Shown here: piece after piece, positions 7,087 through 15,247 of the stretch
Numbering within the stretch: the stretch's first letter is position 1
Layout: the number at the start of each line of letters is the position of its first letter
From: Desulfuromonas sp. SDB
Lineage (GTDB): Bacteria; SDB-A
Direction of reading: 5' to 3'
Length of the DNA: 18,849 nt
NCBI GenBank assembly: GCA_001412365.1
Contig: LKUE01000381.1
Location: 1 to 18,849 of the forward strand
Notes under the pieces: generated by a model
Told to the model about the DNA's origin: nothing
The model's database searches: none
What the model saw: only the letters and a program-made list of their open reading frames with translations
Program-made: the position numbers and the translations under genes

Positions 7087-8556
7087 GTGGTTTTGGAACT
7101 ACCTCCCCTTCCCTATATTGCAGAGAAAGACAGCTTCCCTGTTCCCCTGCTGATTACTCCTCTCCGCAGAGAATACGATTGGCTTAACTATCCGGACTTC
7201 AGTCCGGTTAATCACTACCCCCTGTTCTTTCCCCTTAAAAATATTCTGTATCAAACCTTTATCTTCCCCGGAGAATACTGGCTGGAAGGTTTTAACCTGC
7301 AGGATCCTGCCACCGGAGCAATATGGCATGATAATTATCCGGACTTAACCGACCATCTGTACAGTTTAACTATGCAGGAAATTAATTACGGCAGCAACAG
7401 TGTTGACTACTATTATCATCCCTTGACCTATATAGGTCACAGTAGAATAGGGGAAACCGGGGAAAGATCCGAGCTTAGATTTGGCAGAAAAGTAGGAAAA
7501 AATTTTTCCGCAGTGGTGGGAGCATTGCTGATGAGGGGGACTGAATATCAAAATTACCATAATTATGAAAAACAACAGGGAATTCTGAAATTTAAATATC
7601 AACTCCACCATTTCAGCATAAGGGGAAATGTTCTTCATCAATATCTTCGCCAGGGTCATCAGGATTCATTACCGGTGATAAAAGTTTATGATCTGGGTCA
7701 AATTAATTTAACTCTTTGGCATTTTGATTTTAACTACAAGTACTATGATCTTTATCATCATGACAATCAATCACCGGTTAATACTTCAGGATGGTCACAA
7801 AAAATTCATAACTTCAACCTGGTTTTCAATGCCCTGAAAACTTCTAAACTAAATGCAGATTTATACGGAGGGGTAATTGCCCTTTTCAATTCCAACAGCA
7901 TTTACCGGTATCAGGCGGGGATAAAACTGAATTCAGAAATACTACCCCTGTTTTGGCTAAACTTAAACTCAAGTTTAAATTCAGATACGAATTACCACAT
8001 AAATTTTTCAGGGCTTTACCGTCCCCATCCCCGCTATTCATTTTACGGAGGATACCTGCTTAAAGACTATCCCTACCCGATGATTGATTCATTGACCTCT
8101 GATGAAATCCCACGGTTTAGGTCCAAAGCGTATATCGGATGCAAATATCTTTCCCCAAGATTATCTGCAGATATCGTCGCCGGTTATATATTTAAAAGCG
8201 AAAATTCTGTTTTCCAGGAAAACAGATGGGAGGATATTGACCGGGATATAAGTTACACCGCAGGAGTAAACTTAAATTTAAGCCTAACCAATCATTTGGA
8301 TTTTTACGGAATGTTTTTTAAAGAGTTAAATGAGAGTGGATATGCCTACCTTCACTACCATCATAGTTTTTTTAAAGACGATTTAACCATACACATTTTA
8401 CCGGGAGTTAGCGCCTTTAATACTGAAGAATTTGAATACTATCCCCATCTCCTGCTCAAGGCACAAATACTCTCATTTGAAATGTACTGGAGAGTAATGG
8501 TTGAAAATCAGAAGTCCAGATATGACTATGGATTTATTTGGAATATTACCAATTAA
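7087..8556 (+). CDS. Putative outer-membrane beta-barrel protein
   Basis: At least 489 residues from the GTG at 7087, the only conventional start. A longer form from an ATT at 6961 (531 residues) would have the signal peptide that this kind of protein needs. From about residue 115 onward the sequence alternates hydrophobic and polar residues in ~10-residue strands rich in Tyr, Phe and Trp, separated by short Asn/Asp/Ser turns (for example SELRFGRKVGKNFSAVVGALL and LSADIVAGYIFKSEN), which is the texture of an outer-membrane barrel. There is no TonB-box or plug domain I can recognise, so it is more likely a porin-like or assembly protein than a TonB receptor. The segment before residue ~110 is Pro- and Tyr-rich. 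It follows the NHL protein and ends 11 nt before argS. Family unrecognised; barrel assignment is inference. Confidence 0.75.
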   Translation: MVLELPPLPYIAEKDSFPVPLLITPLRREYDWLNYPDFSPVNHYPLFFPLKNILYQTFIFPGEYWLEGFNLQDPATGAIWHDNYPDLTDHLYSLTMQEINYGSNSVDYYYHPLTYIGHSRIGETGERSELRFGRKVGKNFSAVVGALLMRGTEYQNYHNYEKQQGILKFKYQLHHFSIRGNVLHQYLRQGHQDSLPVIKVYDLGQINLTLWHFDFNYKYYDLYHHDNQSPVNTSGWSQKIHNFNLVFNALKTSKLNADLYGGVIALFNSNSIYRYQAGIKLNSEILPLFWLNLNSSLNSDTNYHINFSGLYRPHPRYSFYGGYLLKDYPYPMIDSLTSDEIPRFRSKAYIGCKYLSPRLSADIVAGYIFKSENSVFQENRWEDIDRDISYTAGVNLNLSLTNHLDFYGMFFKELNESGYAYLHYHHSFFKDDLTIHILPGVSAFNTEEFEYYPHLLLKAQILSFEMYWRVMVENQKSRYDYGFIWNITN

Positions 8557-8567
8557 CGGAGAAATCT

Positions 8568-10262
8568 ATGTACGTTAAGCAATATTTATCCAAACTGATC
8601 AATCAATCCTTAAATATCCATGAATCAGAGATGGTAATCAACAATTTAGTGCCTCCTGCTCAACCTGAATGGGGAGATGTAGCTTTTAAAACATTCCAGC
8701 TGGCTTCAAAGCTAAATTTAAAGCCAGTTGAATTGGCTTTGAGTTTAGAACAGAAGCTGAACCAAAACCAGGAATTTAAAGCTAAGGCAACCGGACCCTA
8801 TTTAAACATAACCTTCTCCACCGGATTTATCTGCAATCTGGTATTAGACCATGTGTTTAACCGCCCTTCTCCTCCCCCCCCGCCTGAGCCCCAACCCACC
8901 GTGGTCATAGACTTTTCCTCTCCCAATATTGCCAAGCCCTTCGGGGTAGGTCACCTGCGCTCTACGGTTATAGGAGCAGCCCTGTATAGAATATTCAAAT
9001 ACCTCGGATACAAAGTCATCGGGATAAATCACCTGGGAGACTGGGGAACCAATTTCGGGATGATCTTGACCGGATATGAACAGGAAGGTGAAAACACCAC
9101 TCAGCTGGAACAGGATGGAATAAAATATTCCTACCAGCTGTATGTCCGCACTCACCACAAAGCGGAACAGGATCAGGAAATCAACAACCGGGCTAGGGAG
9201 TGGTTCAACAAGCTTGAACAAGGCGATCCTAAAGCAATTGAAATTTGGAAAAGATTCAGAGAATTCAGTATTAAAAAATTTAAACAGACTTATCAACGGC
9301 TGGGAATTGAATTTGATCACTATACCGGGGAAAGTTTCTATCAACATAAAACTGATGAAGCCATAGACTTCCTCCAGAAAAAAGATTTAACTGAAGTTGA
9401 CCAGGGAATGCTTATTGTACGGTTAGACCAATACGATCTTCCTCCTCTCCTGTTAAAAAAATCTGACGGCAGCACTTTATATGCAACCAGAGAAATTGCC
9501 GCGGTTTTATACCGGCTGGACACATTTAATCCGGACCTTTTGCTTTACGTGGTGGGCAACCCCCAGGAATTACACTTCAAACAGATAAGCGCTGCTCTGG
9601 ACGAAGCAGGAATCAAGATAAAAGAAAAATTGATCCATGTAAAATTTGGTCACATACTGGGAATGAGCACCCGTAAGGGAACTTTGGTATTTCTAGATGA
9701 TTTAATTGACGAGGCGGTTAGGAGAGCTAAAGAAAAGATGCAGGAAAATAAAACCATTTCCTACAGTGAAAGGGAAATGGATTTTATCTCCTCCAAAGTG
9801 GGTATCGGAGCTCTGGTGTTCAACGATTTAAAAACCAAACGGATCAAGGATATTGAATTTAACTGGGACCGGGCATTGTCATTTGAGGGGGAAAGCGGTC
9901 CTTATCTGCAGTATGCCCATGCCAGAATAAAATCAATTATTCGAAAGTCCAGTCAAATTCCCCGCTACCAGCCAGATTCCGTCCTTGACCAGCTAAATCA
10001 ACCGGAAGAGAAGGCGTTAGCTTTAGCTATCAGTGATTTCCCCATGATTATTGAACAAGCCGCCAGGGAATACGAGCCTTCGGTTATCTCAAGATATTTG
10101 CTTGATTTAGCCTCAACCTTCAGCAAGTTTTACCACTCCTGTCAGGTGGTGGGAAGCAAACCAGAACTGCTTGAAGCCAGATTGTGTTTAATCGAAGGAT
10201 GCCGGATAACTTTAGCCAAGGGGCTGGAGTTACTGGGAATTGAACCTCTAAATAAAATGTAA
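8568..10262 (+). CDS. argS: Arginyl-tRNA synthetase
   Basis: A 564-residue class I synthetase that charges tRNA-Arg with arginine using ATP. The order is N-terminal additional domain (NNLVPPAQPEWGDVAF), catalytic Rossmann fold with HIGH-type motif GVGH (126-129) within SSPNIAKPFGVGHLRST, KMSK-type motif MSTRKG (366-371), and a C-terminal DALR anticodon-binding domain introduced by GESGPYLQYAHARI (~441). The length is normal. I start at the ATG at 8568 because GGAG (8558-8561) is 6 nt upstream. The in-frame ATG at 8538 lies inside the previous gene without a ribosome site. The stop overlaps the next ATG by one base (TAATG). The first His of HIGH is Gly here, a substitution tolerated in many ArgS proteins. 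Confidence 0.97.
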   Translation: MYVKQYLSKLINQSLNIHESEMVINNLVPPAQPEWGDVAFKTFQLASKLNLKPVELALSLEQKLNQNQEFKAKATGPYLNITFSTGFICNLVLDHVFNRPSPPPPPEPQPTVVIDFSSPNIAKPFGVGHLRSTVIGAALYRIFKYLGYKVIGINHLGDWGTNFGMILTGYEQEGENTTQLEQDGIKYSYQLYVRTHHKAEQDQEINNRAREWFNKLEQGDPKAIEIWKRFREFSIKKFKQTYQRLGIEFDHYTGESFYQHKTDEAIDFLQKKDLTEVDQGMLIVRLDQYDLPPLLLKKSDGSTLYATREIAAVLYRLDTFNPDLLLYVVGNPQELHFKQISAALDEAGIKIKEKLIHVKFGHILGMSTRKGTLVFLDDLIDEAVRRAKEKMQENKTISYSEREMDFISSKVGIGALVFNDLKTKRIKDIEFNWDRALSFEGESGPYLQYAHARIKSIIRKSSQIPRYQPDSVLDQLNQPEEKALALAISDFPMIIEQAAREYEPSVISRYLLDLASTFSKFYHSCQVVGSKPELLEARLCLIEGCRITLAKGLELLGIEPLNKM

Positions 10263-10675
10263 TGTTATTTTTTGTTTTGTTAACTGTCCTGATCTGGGGA
10301 TTATGGGGTTTTTTAGGAAAACTTGCCACCAAGTACAATACCCCGGTTATGATTACCGCTATATCCAGTTTGGTCTCCCCGATTTTTGCAGTAATATTAT
10401 TCACCTATATTAAGATGAAGAGTATTTCTTTTAATTCTTCACCTCTGGCTGTTTTGCTTATAGTGTTGACTTTTTTGGCAGGGGTATCCGGCAGTTTAGC
10501 TTATTACTACGCTCTTACCAAGGGAAATGCATCGGTGGTGGTTAGTTTAACTTCTCTATATCCGGCAGTTACCATTTTACTATCGGTGCTGATCCTCAGG
10601 GAAAAAATCAATATAATTCAAGCATTTGGTTTTTCATTGATTTTACTGGGAGCCTTTCTTATCAACAGAGATTAA
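10262..10675 (+). CDS. Half-size EamA/DMT-family membrane transporter
   Basis: A 137-residue, almost wholly hydrophobic protein with about five membrane helices (near 2-18, 28-50, 60-82, 86-106 and 113-134). It shows the EamA signature: an N-terminal FWGLWGF-like motif (VLIWGLWGFLGKLA), then a central AYYYALTKGNASVVVSLTSLYPAVTILLS segment, and REKINIIQAFGFSLILLGAFLI at the end. Full EamA transporters carry two such repeats (about 300 residues), whereas this has one, so it must act as a dimer, as small multidrug or metabolite exporters of the same superfamily do. Substrate unknown. The ATG overlaps the argS stop (TAATG), so it is translated by coupling. Confidence 0.88.
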   Translation: MLFFVLLTVLIWGLWGFLGKLATKYNTPVMITAISSLVSPIFAVILFTYIKMKSISFNSSPLAVLLIVLTFLAGVSGSLAYYYALTKGNASVVVSLTSLYPAVTILLSVLILREKINIIQAFGFSLILLGAFLINRD

Positions 10676-10684
10676 AGGTCTTCC

Positions 10685-10714
10685 TTGTCACTTCTACCTC
10701 AAATTGCATATAAT
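10685..10714 (+). promoter_or_regulatory. Promoter of the GlmL-like to glgP operon
   Basis: TTGTCA (10685-10690), 18-nt spacer, perfect TATAAT (10709-10714). Transcription should begin about 10720-10721, on the GTG start codon of the next gene, giving a leaderless mRNA. No ribosome site is present in the 44-nt gap. Confidence 0.6.
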
Positions 10715-10719
10715 TAATT

Positions 10720-12342
10720 GTGGTAATCTCATTAGATATTGGAACATCTTTAACCAAATGTCTGGCATTAGATGAAGAACAGGGATATTTGGACAGGTTA
10801 ATCATACCCACTGATCCAAATTTAAATTTGCAAAATTCCTTTTCCCAGATATTAACTTTACTGGAAACTAAATCCGGAAGGAAAATTTTCAGGGGCAATC
10901 GTTGTATTTATCCAATTTTTGCATGTACCTCTATAAAGGGGGGGCTGAGAGTTGCCAGTGTCAGCAGTTTGTATAATACTGCAGGAAGAATTGCCGAATT
11001 AGCAGTGTCCTATTCCGGAGGTAACTTGGTCTGTCAAATATCTACTGATCAAGATTTGCTTTTTTCCGAAAAAGTTTTAAAACTGGTAAAAGCTCAACCT
11101 GATTTGATTATAATCAGCGGTGGCTGCGAAGAAGGTTCAAATAAATCAGTGGTGGATATTGTAAAAGTGGTGGCTACCGCCATTCCCCTAATTAACCCTA
11201 CCGGTTCCTTGCCGGTTATCTACGCCGGAAACAGTTTTATTCAAACTGAAGTAAGTTCCCTGCTGGAGAGTATTTCTAAATTTAAAATATCTTCCAATAT
11301 TATACCGGAAGAAGGACAACAGGATATCTATCCTGCAATCAGTGAAATTAGAGATTCCTTTACCGATATATACTTGGGAAATAGAGAAAAATGGAAAATG
11401 CTATACCAAAATCTCTCTGAACCAATAGTGCCTACCTCTTTTTGTTTTTTGAAATCAGTGGAAACATTAAATATATCAGCTAATGCATTGTTTATTGATG
11501 TTGGCAGTTATTCCACCGATTTAATCATCGCTGAACAAAAGCAGCCTCAAAATTATTATTTACATAGATTTAATAAATTAGAAGGAGTGGGCAGTTCTTT
11601 AAATTCAAAATTTAGTTTTCAGGAATTAGATGAAATATTAACCTGGACAACTTATCCCTTAAACCGGTCAATTTTAATGGATATAATTGATAAAAGGAGA
11701 GGGATTGCCTCAAGCAGTCCGGTTAATGATCAGGAGCTGGATTTCTTACATTGTATCGCCAGAGATTTAATTGGAAATTTGTACAAAAAATTTGTTGATA
11801 AAAAACAAAAATTTTTCTTAAGAGAAATATATCTTCTTTCAATACTATTTAAATTTTCTCCAATTTCAAAAGACCTGTTCACTGTGCTCAATGCCATTCA
11901 GCCCTCCGGTATAGTTGATATTTACTTAACTGATTGTTTTTGGGCTAATTACGGTTTGCTAAATTTTTATAATCTTCAGACCAACACTCATTTCAACAAA
12001 AAACTGCTGGCTACGGTAATCTCCCCGCTTTTCAGCGATAAATCCCGGGGATCTAAGGTGGCAGATGTAGTTATTCAAACTCCGGGAAGGACCTATCAGG
12101 ACAACATCAGGGCAGGTGAATTCCGCATGTCCCCAGTTCAAGCATCGCAAGGAGAAATAATTGTCCTGCCGGTCAGAGGAGTGGACGGAGGAGAAGGCAA
12201 TGGAAAACCAGTGTATTCTAGCTTAAAACCCTCTGAATCCGGTTTGATATTTGACGGAAGAATAAAACCAATTACCCCTGAATTCTATCAGGAACACTGG
12301 GAAGAATATCTCAATCTTTGGCAAAAGGTATTAACCGCATAA
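10720..12342 (+). CDS. Glutamate-mutase-L (MutL/GlmL)-like ASKHA ATPase
   Basis: A 540-residue protein with the actin/Hsp70-like nucleotide-binding signatures: phosphate 1 SLDIGTSLTK (4-13) and phosphate 2 FIDVGSYSTDLI (258-269). Between them are CTSIKGGLRVASV (69-81) and PDLIIISGGCEEGSNKSVVDIVK, which resemble the SSAxGGLrM and llaGGtdgGnkE blocks of the GlmL family. GlmL-type proteins are ATPases linked with B12-dependent mutases, but no mutase gene lies nearby. After ~420 an extra C-terminal domain follows (GEF...LPVRGVDGGEGNG...GLIFDGRIKPI at 508-518), which I recall from GlmL-like proteins of Chloroflexi. The start is GTG, with no ribosome site, under a promoter whose start site coincides with it. 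The stop overlaps the next ATG (TAATG). This is not the mismatch-repair MutL. Exact role unknown. Confidence 0.8.
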   Translation: MVISLDIGTSLTKCLALDEEQGYLDRLIIPTDPNLNLQNSFSQILTLLETKSGRKIFRGNRCIYPIFACTSIKGGLRVASVSSLYNTAGRIAELAVSYSGGNLVCQISTDQDLLFSEKVLKLVKAQPDLIIISGGCEEGSNKSVVDIVKVVATAIPLINPTGSLPVIYAGNSFIQTEVSSLLESISKFKISSNIIPEEGQQDIYPAISEIRDSFTDIYLGNREKWKMLYQNLSEPIVPTSFCFLKSVETLNISANALFIDVGSYSTDLIIAEQKQPQNYYLHRFNKLEGVGSSLNSKFSFQELDEILTWTTYPLNRSILMDIIDKRRGIASSSPVNDQELDFLHCIARDLIGNLYKKFVDKKQKFFLREIYLLSILFKFSPISKDLFTVLNAIQPSGIVDIYLTDCFWANYGLLNFYNLQTNTHFNKKLLATVISPLFSDKSRGSKVADVVIQTPGRTYQDNIRAGEFRMSPVQASQGEIIVLPVRGVDGGEGNGKPVYSSLKPSESGLIFDGRIKPITPEFYQEHWEEYLNLWQKVLTA

Positions 12343-13619
12343 TGAATTCAAGATTTATAATATTTGATTATTTTCAGTACAAATTAATTTCTCCTTTCAG
12401 TTCCCGGTCCTGTGTAGAACCTGGAGAAAATGTTGATTTTGGCGATCTGGTGTTTGAAAGATATTATCCTCAGAAAAATTTTTTATTTGATTTAGGATCT
12501 TACTTGGGAACCAATAATCCTGAAATTATCGAAAAAAACCTTAAAATCGGATGCAATCAATCAATTCCTCTTTACTCAAATTTTTCCTCAACAGATAACC
12601 TTCCTCCTGGAGTTAAACCGTTATCTCCGTTTAACGGAAAGATATTGAAATTAGTTTATCCTTATGGATTATCAGTAGCACAAAAAAACAATGAACAGAA
12701 TATAGTTATCAATGTATCCGATCCTTTAGGGGTTTCCCCCCATCAAATATCTAAATTCTTATTGGTAAAAAAGGGTGAATGTATCAACAGGGGAACCAAG
12801 CTGGCTGCCCGAACCTTAAATGATGATTTAACTGAGCTCACTGCGGTAAGTCCTTTTGATGGAGAAGTTATCAGCATTGATAAAAAAAGTGGAAATATTA
12901 TCATAAAAAAAATATTTCAGGAACAGTCAGTTAAAGCTTTGATTCCCGGTCAAGTGATGTCTTTGCAGGAGACTCCACTGGGCAGTTCTGCAACCATTGT
13001 TTCCGCAGGGATATTAATCAAGGGATTGACTGGATTTGGTTCAGCCTGCAAAGGGCATATAGAATTAATTGAATCAAACTTTGATCAAAATATTGATAGA
13101 TTTCAATCAACCCGATTGTCAAACTCCATCGTAGTACTCAACGGCATCCCCGGCGAATCTGTAATTGAAAAATTGATAAAAGCAGGAGTACAAGGAATGG
13201 TTATCCCTTCAATAACTCCACCTGAATTGAGATCTAGTGTAATTAAATACAAAAATAAATTAAGCATTTTAGGATTATTTTGGTCTAAAATTGAACGTCT
13301 TCCGGAAAATGTATTGAATTTCTTTAAGTTTAGAATTGCCCAGTGGGCAATTTTATCCGTTGAAACCAGCCAGTTTAATAACACCTTGTTTATCCCCACT
13401 CCCCTGCCTCCTACTATCCAGTATGAGGATTATCTTCCCTCGCCGGGATCAGAAGTAATAATTTTATCCGGAAAATATAAAAATAAAATTGGAAAATTGC
13501 AGTCAATACAACATCATTTGGCAGACCAGGGAAAAACTGCCTATATCCCCAAAGCACTGATAAAACTAAAAGGTATTGATGAAACAGTCAATGTCCCCAT
13601 TAATAACATTTATTACTGA
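12342..13619 (+). CDS. Barrel-sandwich (RnfC-like) and KOW-domain protein, partner of the GlmL-like ATPase
   Basis: A 425-residue cytoplasmic-looking protein with no signal or membrane segment. The N-terminal part has LISPFSSRSCVEPGENVDFGDLV and two SPF-[ND]-G-x-[IV] hairpins (SPFNG 95-99; SPFDG 170-174), resembling the biotinyl/lipoyl-type barrel-sandwich fold seen in RnfC and related proteins, but with no MKM lysine for attaching a cofactor. A middle region (~215-300) includes GITGFGSACKGHIEL-like and GVQGMVIPSITPPEL-like stretches. The C-terminal segment from SPGSEVIILSGKYKNKIGKL (367-386) to VNVPINNIYY matches a KOW/SH3-like domain. The start is the ATG at 12342, sharing one base with the previous stop. 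The TTG at 12318 has no ribosome site. The tight coupling to the ATPase suggests the two proteins work as a pair; function unknown. Confidence 0.78.
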   Translation: MNSRFIIFDYFQYKLISPFSSRSCVEPGENVDFGDLVFERYYPQKNFLFDLGSYLGTNNPEIIEKNLKIGCNQSIPLYSNFSSTDNLPPGVKPLSPFNGKILKLVYPYGLSVAQKNNEQNIVINVSDPLGVSPHQISKFLLVKKGECINRGTKLAARTLNDDLTELTAVSPFDGEVISIDKKSGNIIIKKIFQEQSVKALIPGQVMSLQETPLGSSATIVSAGILIKGLTGFGSACKGHIELIESNFDQNIDRFQSTRLSNSIVVLNGIPGESVIEKLIKAGVQGMVIPSITPPELRSSVIKYKNKLSILGLFWSKIERLPENVLNFFKFRIAQWAILSVETSQFNNTLFIPTPLPPTIQYEDYLPSPGSEVIILSGKYKNKIGKLQSIQHHLADQGKTAYIPKALIKLKGIDETVNVPINNIYY

Positions 13620-13633
13620 CCAGCAATACTCAG

Positions 13634-14356
13634 ATGACCAAGATAAAATATATTAACACCAATGGAATCGTCGCAGGAAAGACCAAATGGAAGGAGAAGA
13701 GTTGTTTTTTGGTATGTTACAGTGATGACCAGGGATTAATAAATATATTGGCTCATCCTGCTAAAAAGTCCTTTGTATCTTTAGCCAATATCCCGGTAAA
13801 AGTTAATCTCAGCTATTATCAGAGCAGGAGAGAGCATTACTACCTTAGAGAAATGGAAGTTATTAATAATTACCAGAAACTGCATGAAAATTTCAACAAG
13901 TTCAAATACAGTTTGCATATCATTTCACCAATAAGGGAATTGATATCTCCTGGAGGGAATGATATGTTTATATTCAATCTGTTGGACCGGGCATTAACAG
14001 CTCTGTCAAAGGTCAATAATAAACACAACCAGCTGTTGATTTTATCAAGTTATTATTTGATTTTGACAAAGCATTGGGGATATAAATTTAATTTGAACAA
14101 ATGTGTAAAATGCAACAGTGAAAACATTTACAGCTTTTCATCTTCATTGGGAGGATTGATCTGTAAAAAATGCAATGAGTTCTATGGAGATACAGAAATG
14201 ATTGATATAGATCTGTTAAAAAAAATTGACCGGGCAAATAATAATTCCTTATACAGCATTCAAGCTTCTTTGAAATCTGAAATTACACTTTTCCGCAGTC
14301 TGCAGAAGTATTTATATTATCATTTTGGCAAAACACCCCCTGATATAGAACTATAA
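13634..14356 (+). CDS. recO: DNA repair protein RecO
   Basis: A 240-residue protein matching RecO in length and layout. It has an N-terminal OB-fold (~5-75, beginning with the NTNGIVAGKTKWKEKS strand typical of RecO), a helical middle, and a C-terminal zinc finger with two CxxC pairs (Cys157/Cys160 in CVKCNSEN and Cys177/Cys180 in GGLICKKC). RecO works with RecR and RecF to load RecA on SSB-coated single-stranded DNA and to anneal strands. No Shine-Dalgarno site is visible before the ATG; it lies 14 nt after the preceding stop and 9 nt before purC, so it is read from the operon transcript. The sequence is divergent, so the call rests on fold order and the zinc finger. Confidence 0.85.
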   Translation: MTKIKYINTNGIVAGKTKWKEKSCFLVCYSDDQGLINILAHPAKKSFVSLANIPVKVNLSYYQSRREHYYLREMEVINNYQKLHENFNKFKYSLHIISPIRELISPGGNDMFIFNLLDRALTALSKVNNKHNQLLILSSYYLILTKHWGYKFNLNKCVKCNSENIYSFSSSLGGLICKKCNEFYGDTEMIDIDLLKKIDRANNNSLYSIQASLKSEITLFRSLQKYLYYHFGKTPPDIEL

Positions 14357-14365
14357 GGAGGATTA

Positions 14366-15247
14366 ATGAAAGCATTAACATCAACTGACATCAAATCATT
14401 GACTTTATTTTCACAAGGAAAAGTTCGAGATATTTATACTTATGACCAGGATCAACTATTAATTATAACCACCGACCGTATTAGCGCTTATGATGTAGTG
14501 ATGAAGCAGGGTATTCCGGGAAGGGGGAAATTACTTAACCAGCTAAGTAATTATTGGAAAACCAAGTTTTCTGATATCGTCCCCAACGACATTATAATAG
14601 ATAATGTAGATGAAATGGACAAACTAACTGAACAGGAAAAAAATATCTGTAGAGAACGGTCAGTAGTGGTGAAAAAACTAAATGTATATCCAGTGGAATT
14701 TATCGTCAGAGGTTATTTAGCGGGAAGCGGATGGAGGGAGTATAACCAATACGGAAGAATTGTTGATTTTGTACCTCCTCCCGGATTAAGACAAAACAGC
14801 AAATTACCTCTGCCTGCGTTAACCCCCACCACCAAAGAGCAGCAAGGTCATGACAAGCCTATAAGCTGGTCAGACTTATTGGACATTGTATTTGAAAGTG
14901 TGGCTGAAAAGATAAAATCAATTGCTGTAGAGATTTATACCCAAGCTTCGGAAATTGCCCAGAATCACGGAATAATAATTGCTGACACCAAATTTGAATT
15001 TGCCCATAATAAGAAAGATGAAATATTCCTCATTGATGAAGTACTCACTCCTGATTCATCAAGATTTTGGCACAAGGATGAGGTAAAAGAAGGACAGTCA
15101 ATTCCATCTTACGACAAACAAAATCTCCGAGACTGGCTGGATGATCAAAAATGGGACCACCAATCTCCACCCCCTGATTTAAGCGACGAGATCATTGAAA
15201 AAATTACTATTAAATACCAGGAAATCTATGAATTACTCAAATCCTGA
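14366..15247 (+). CDS. purC: SAICAR synthetase (phosphoribosylaminoimidazole-succinocarboxamide synthase)
   Basis: A 293-residue enzyme of purine biosynthesis that joins CAIR and aspartate with ATP to form SAICAR. Family signatures are clear: GKVRDIY (18-24), TTDRISAYDVV (35-45) with GRGKLLNQLS, then EFIVRGYLAGSGW (111-123), and DTKFEF...LIDEVLTPDSSRFW near 210-240. The length fits the longer PurC type. A strong AAGGAGG sits 4 nt before the ATG. No other purine gene is in the window, so it is separated from the usual pur cluster here. Its 3' end overlaps the next gene by 20 nt. Confidence 0.96.
   Translation: MKALTSTDIKSLTLFSQGKVRDIYTYDQDQLLIITTDRISAYDVVMKQGIPGRGKLLNQLSNYWKTKFSDIVPNDIIIDNVDEMDKLTEQEKNICRERSVVVKKLNVYPVEFIVRGYLAGSGWREYNQYGRIVDFVPPPGLRQNSKLPLPALTPTTKEQQGHDKPISWSDLLDIVFESVAEKIKSIAVEIYTQASEIAQNHGIIIADTKFEFAHNKKDEIFLIDEVLTPDSSRFWHKDEVKEGQSIPSYDKQNLRDWLDDQKWDHQSPPPDLSDEIIEKITIKYQEIYELLKS

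Noticed and set aside
8943-8954. Loss of the first His of the ArgS HIGH motif (GVGH).
   Set aside because: Substitution at this position is common in ArgS proteins, and the rest of the catalytic core is intact, so no defect is implied.
8844-9347. A 167-codon open frame on the minus strand opposite argS, and another at 9341-9523.
   Set aside because: They lie fully inside argS, which has all family motifs. They have no ribosome site and no recognisable protein texture, so they are shadow frames.
12318-12341. TTG start for the barrel-sandwich/KOW gene.
   Set aside because: No ribosome site. The ATG at 12342 makes the standard one-base overlap with the preceding stop.
10720-12342. The gene as DNA mismatch-repair MutL.
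   Set aside because: It has ASKHA phosphate motifs (DIGTSLTK, FIDVGSYSTD), not the GHKL motifs of mismatch-repair MutL. Only the name is shared.
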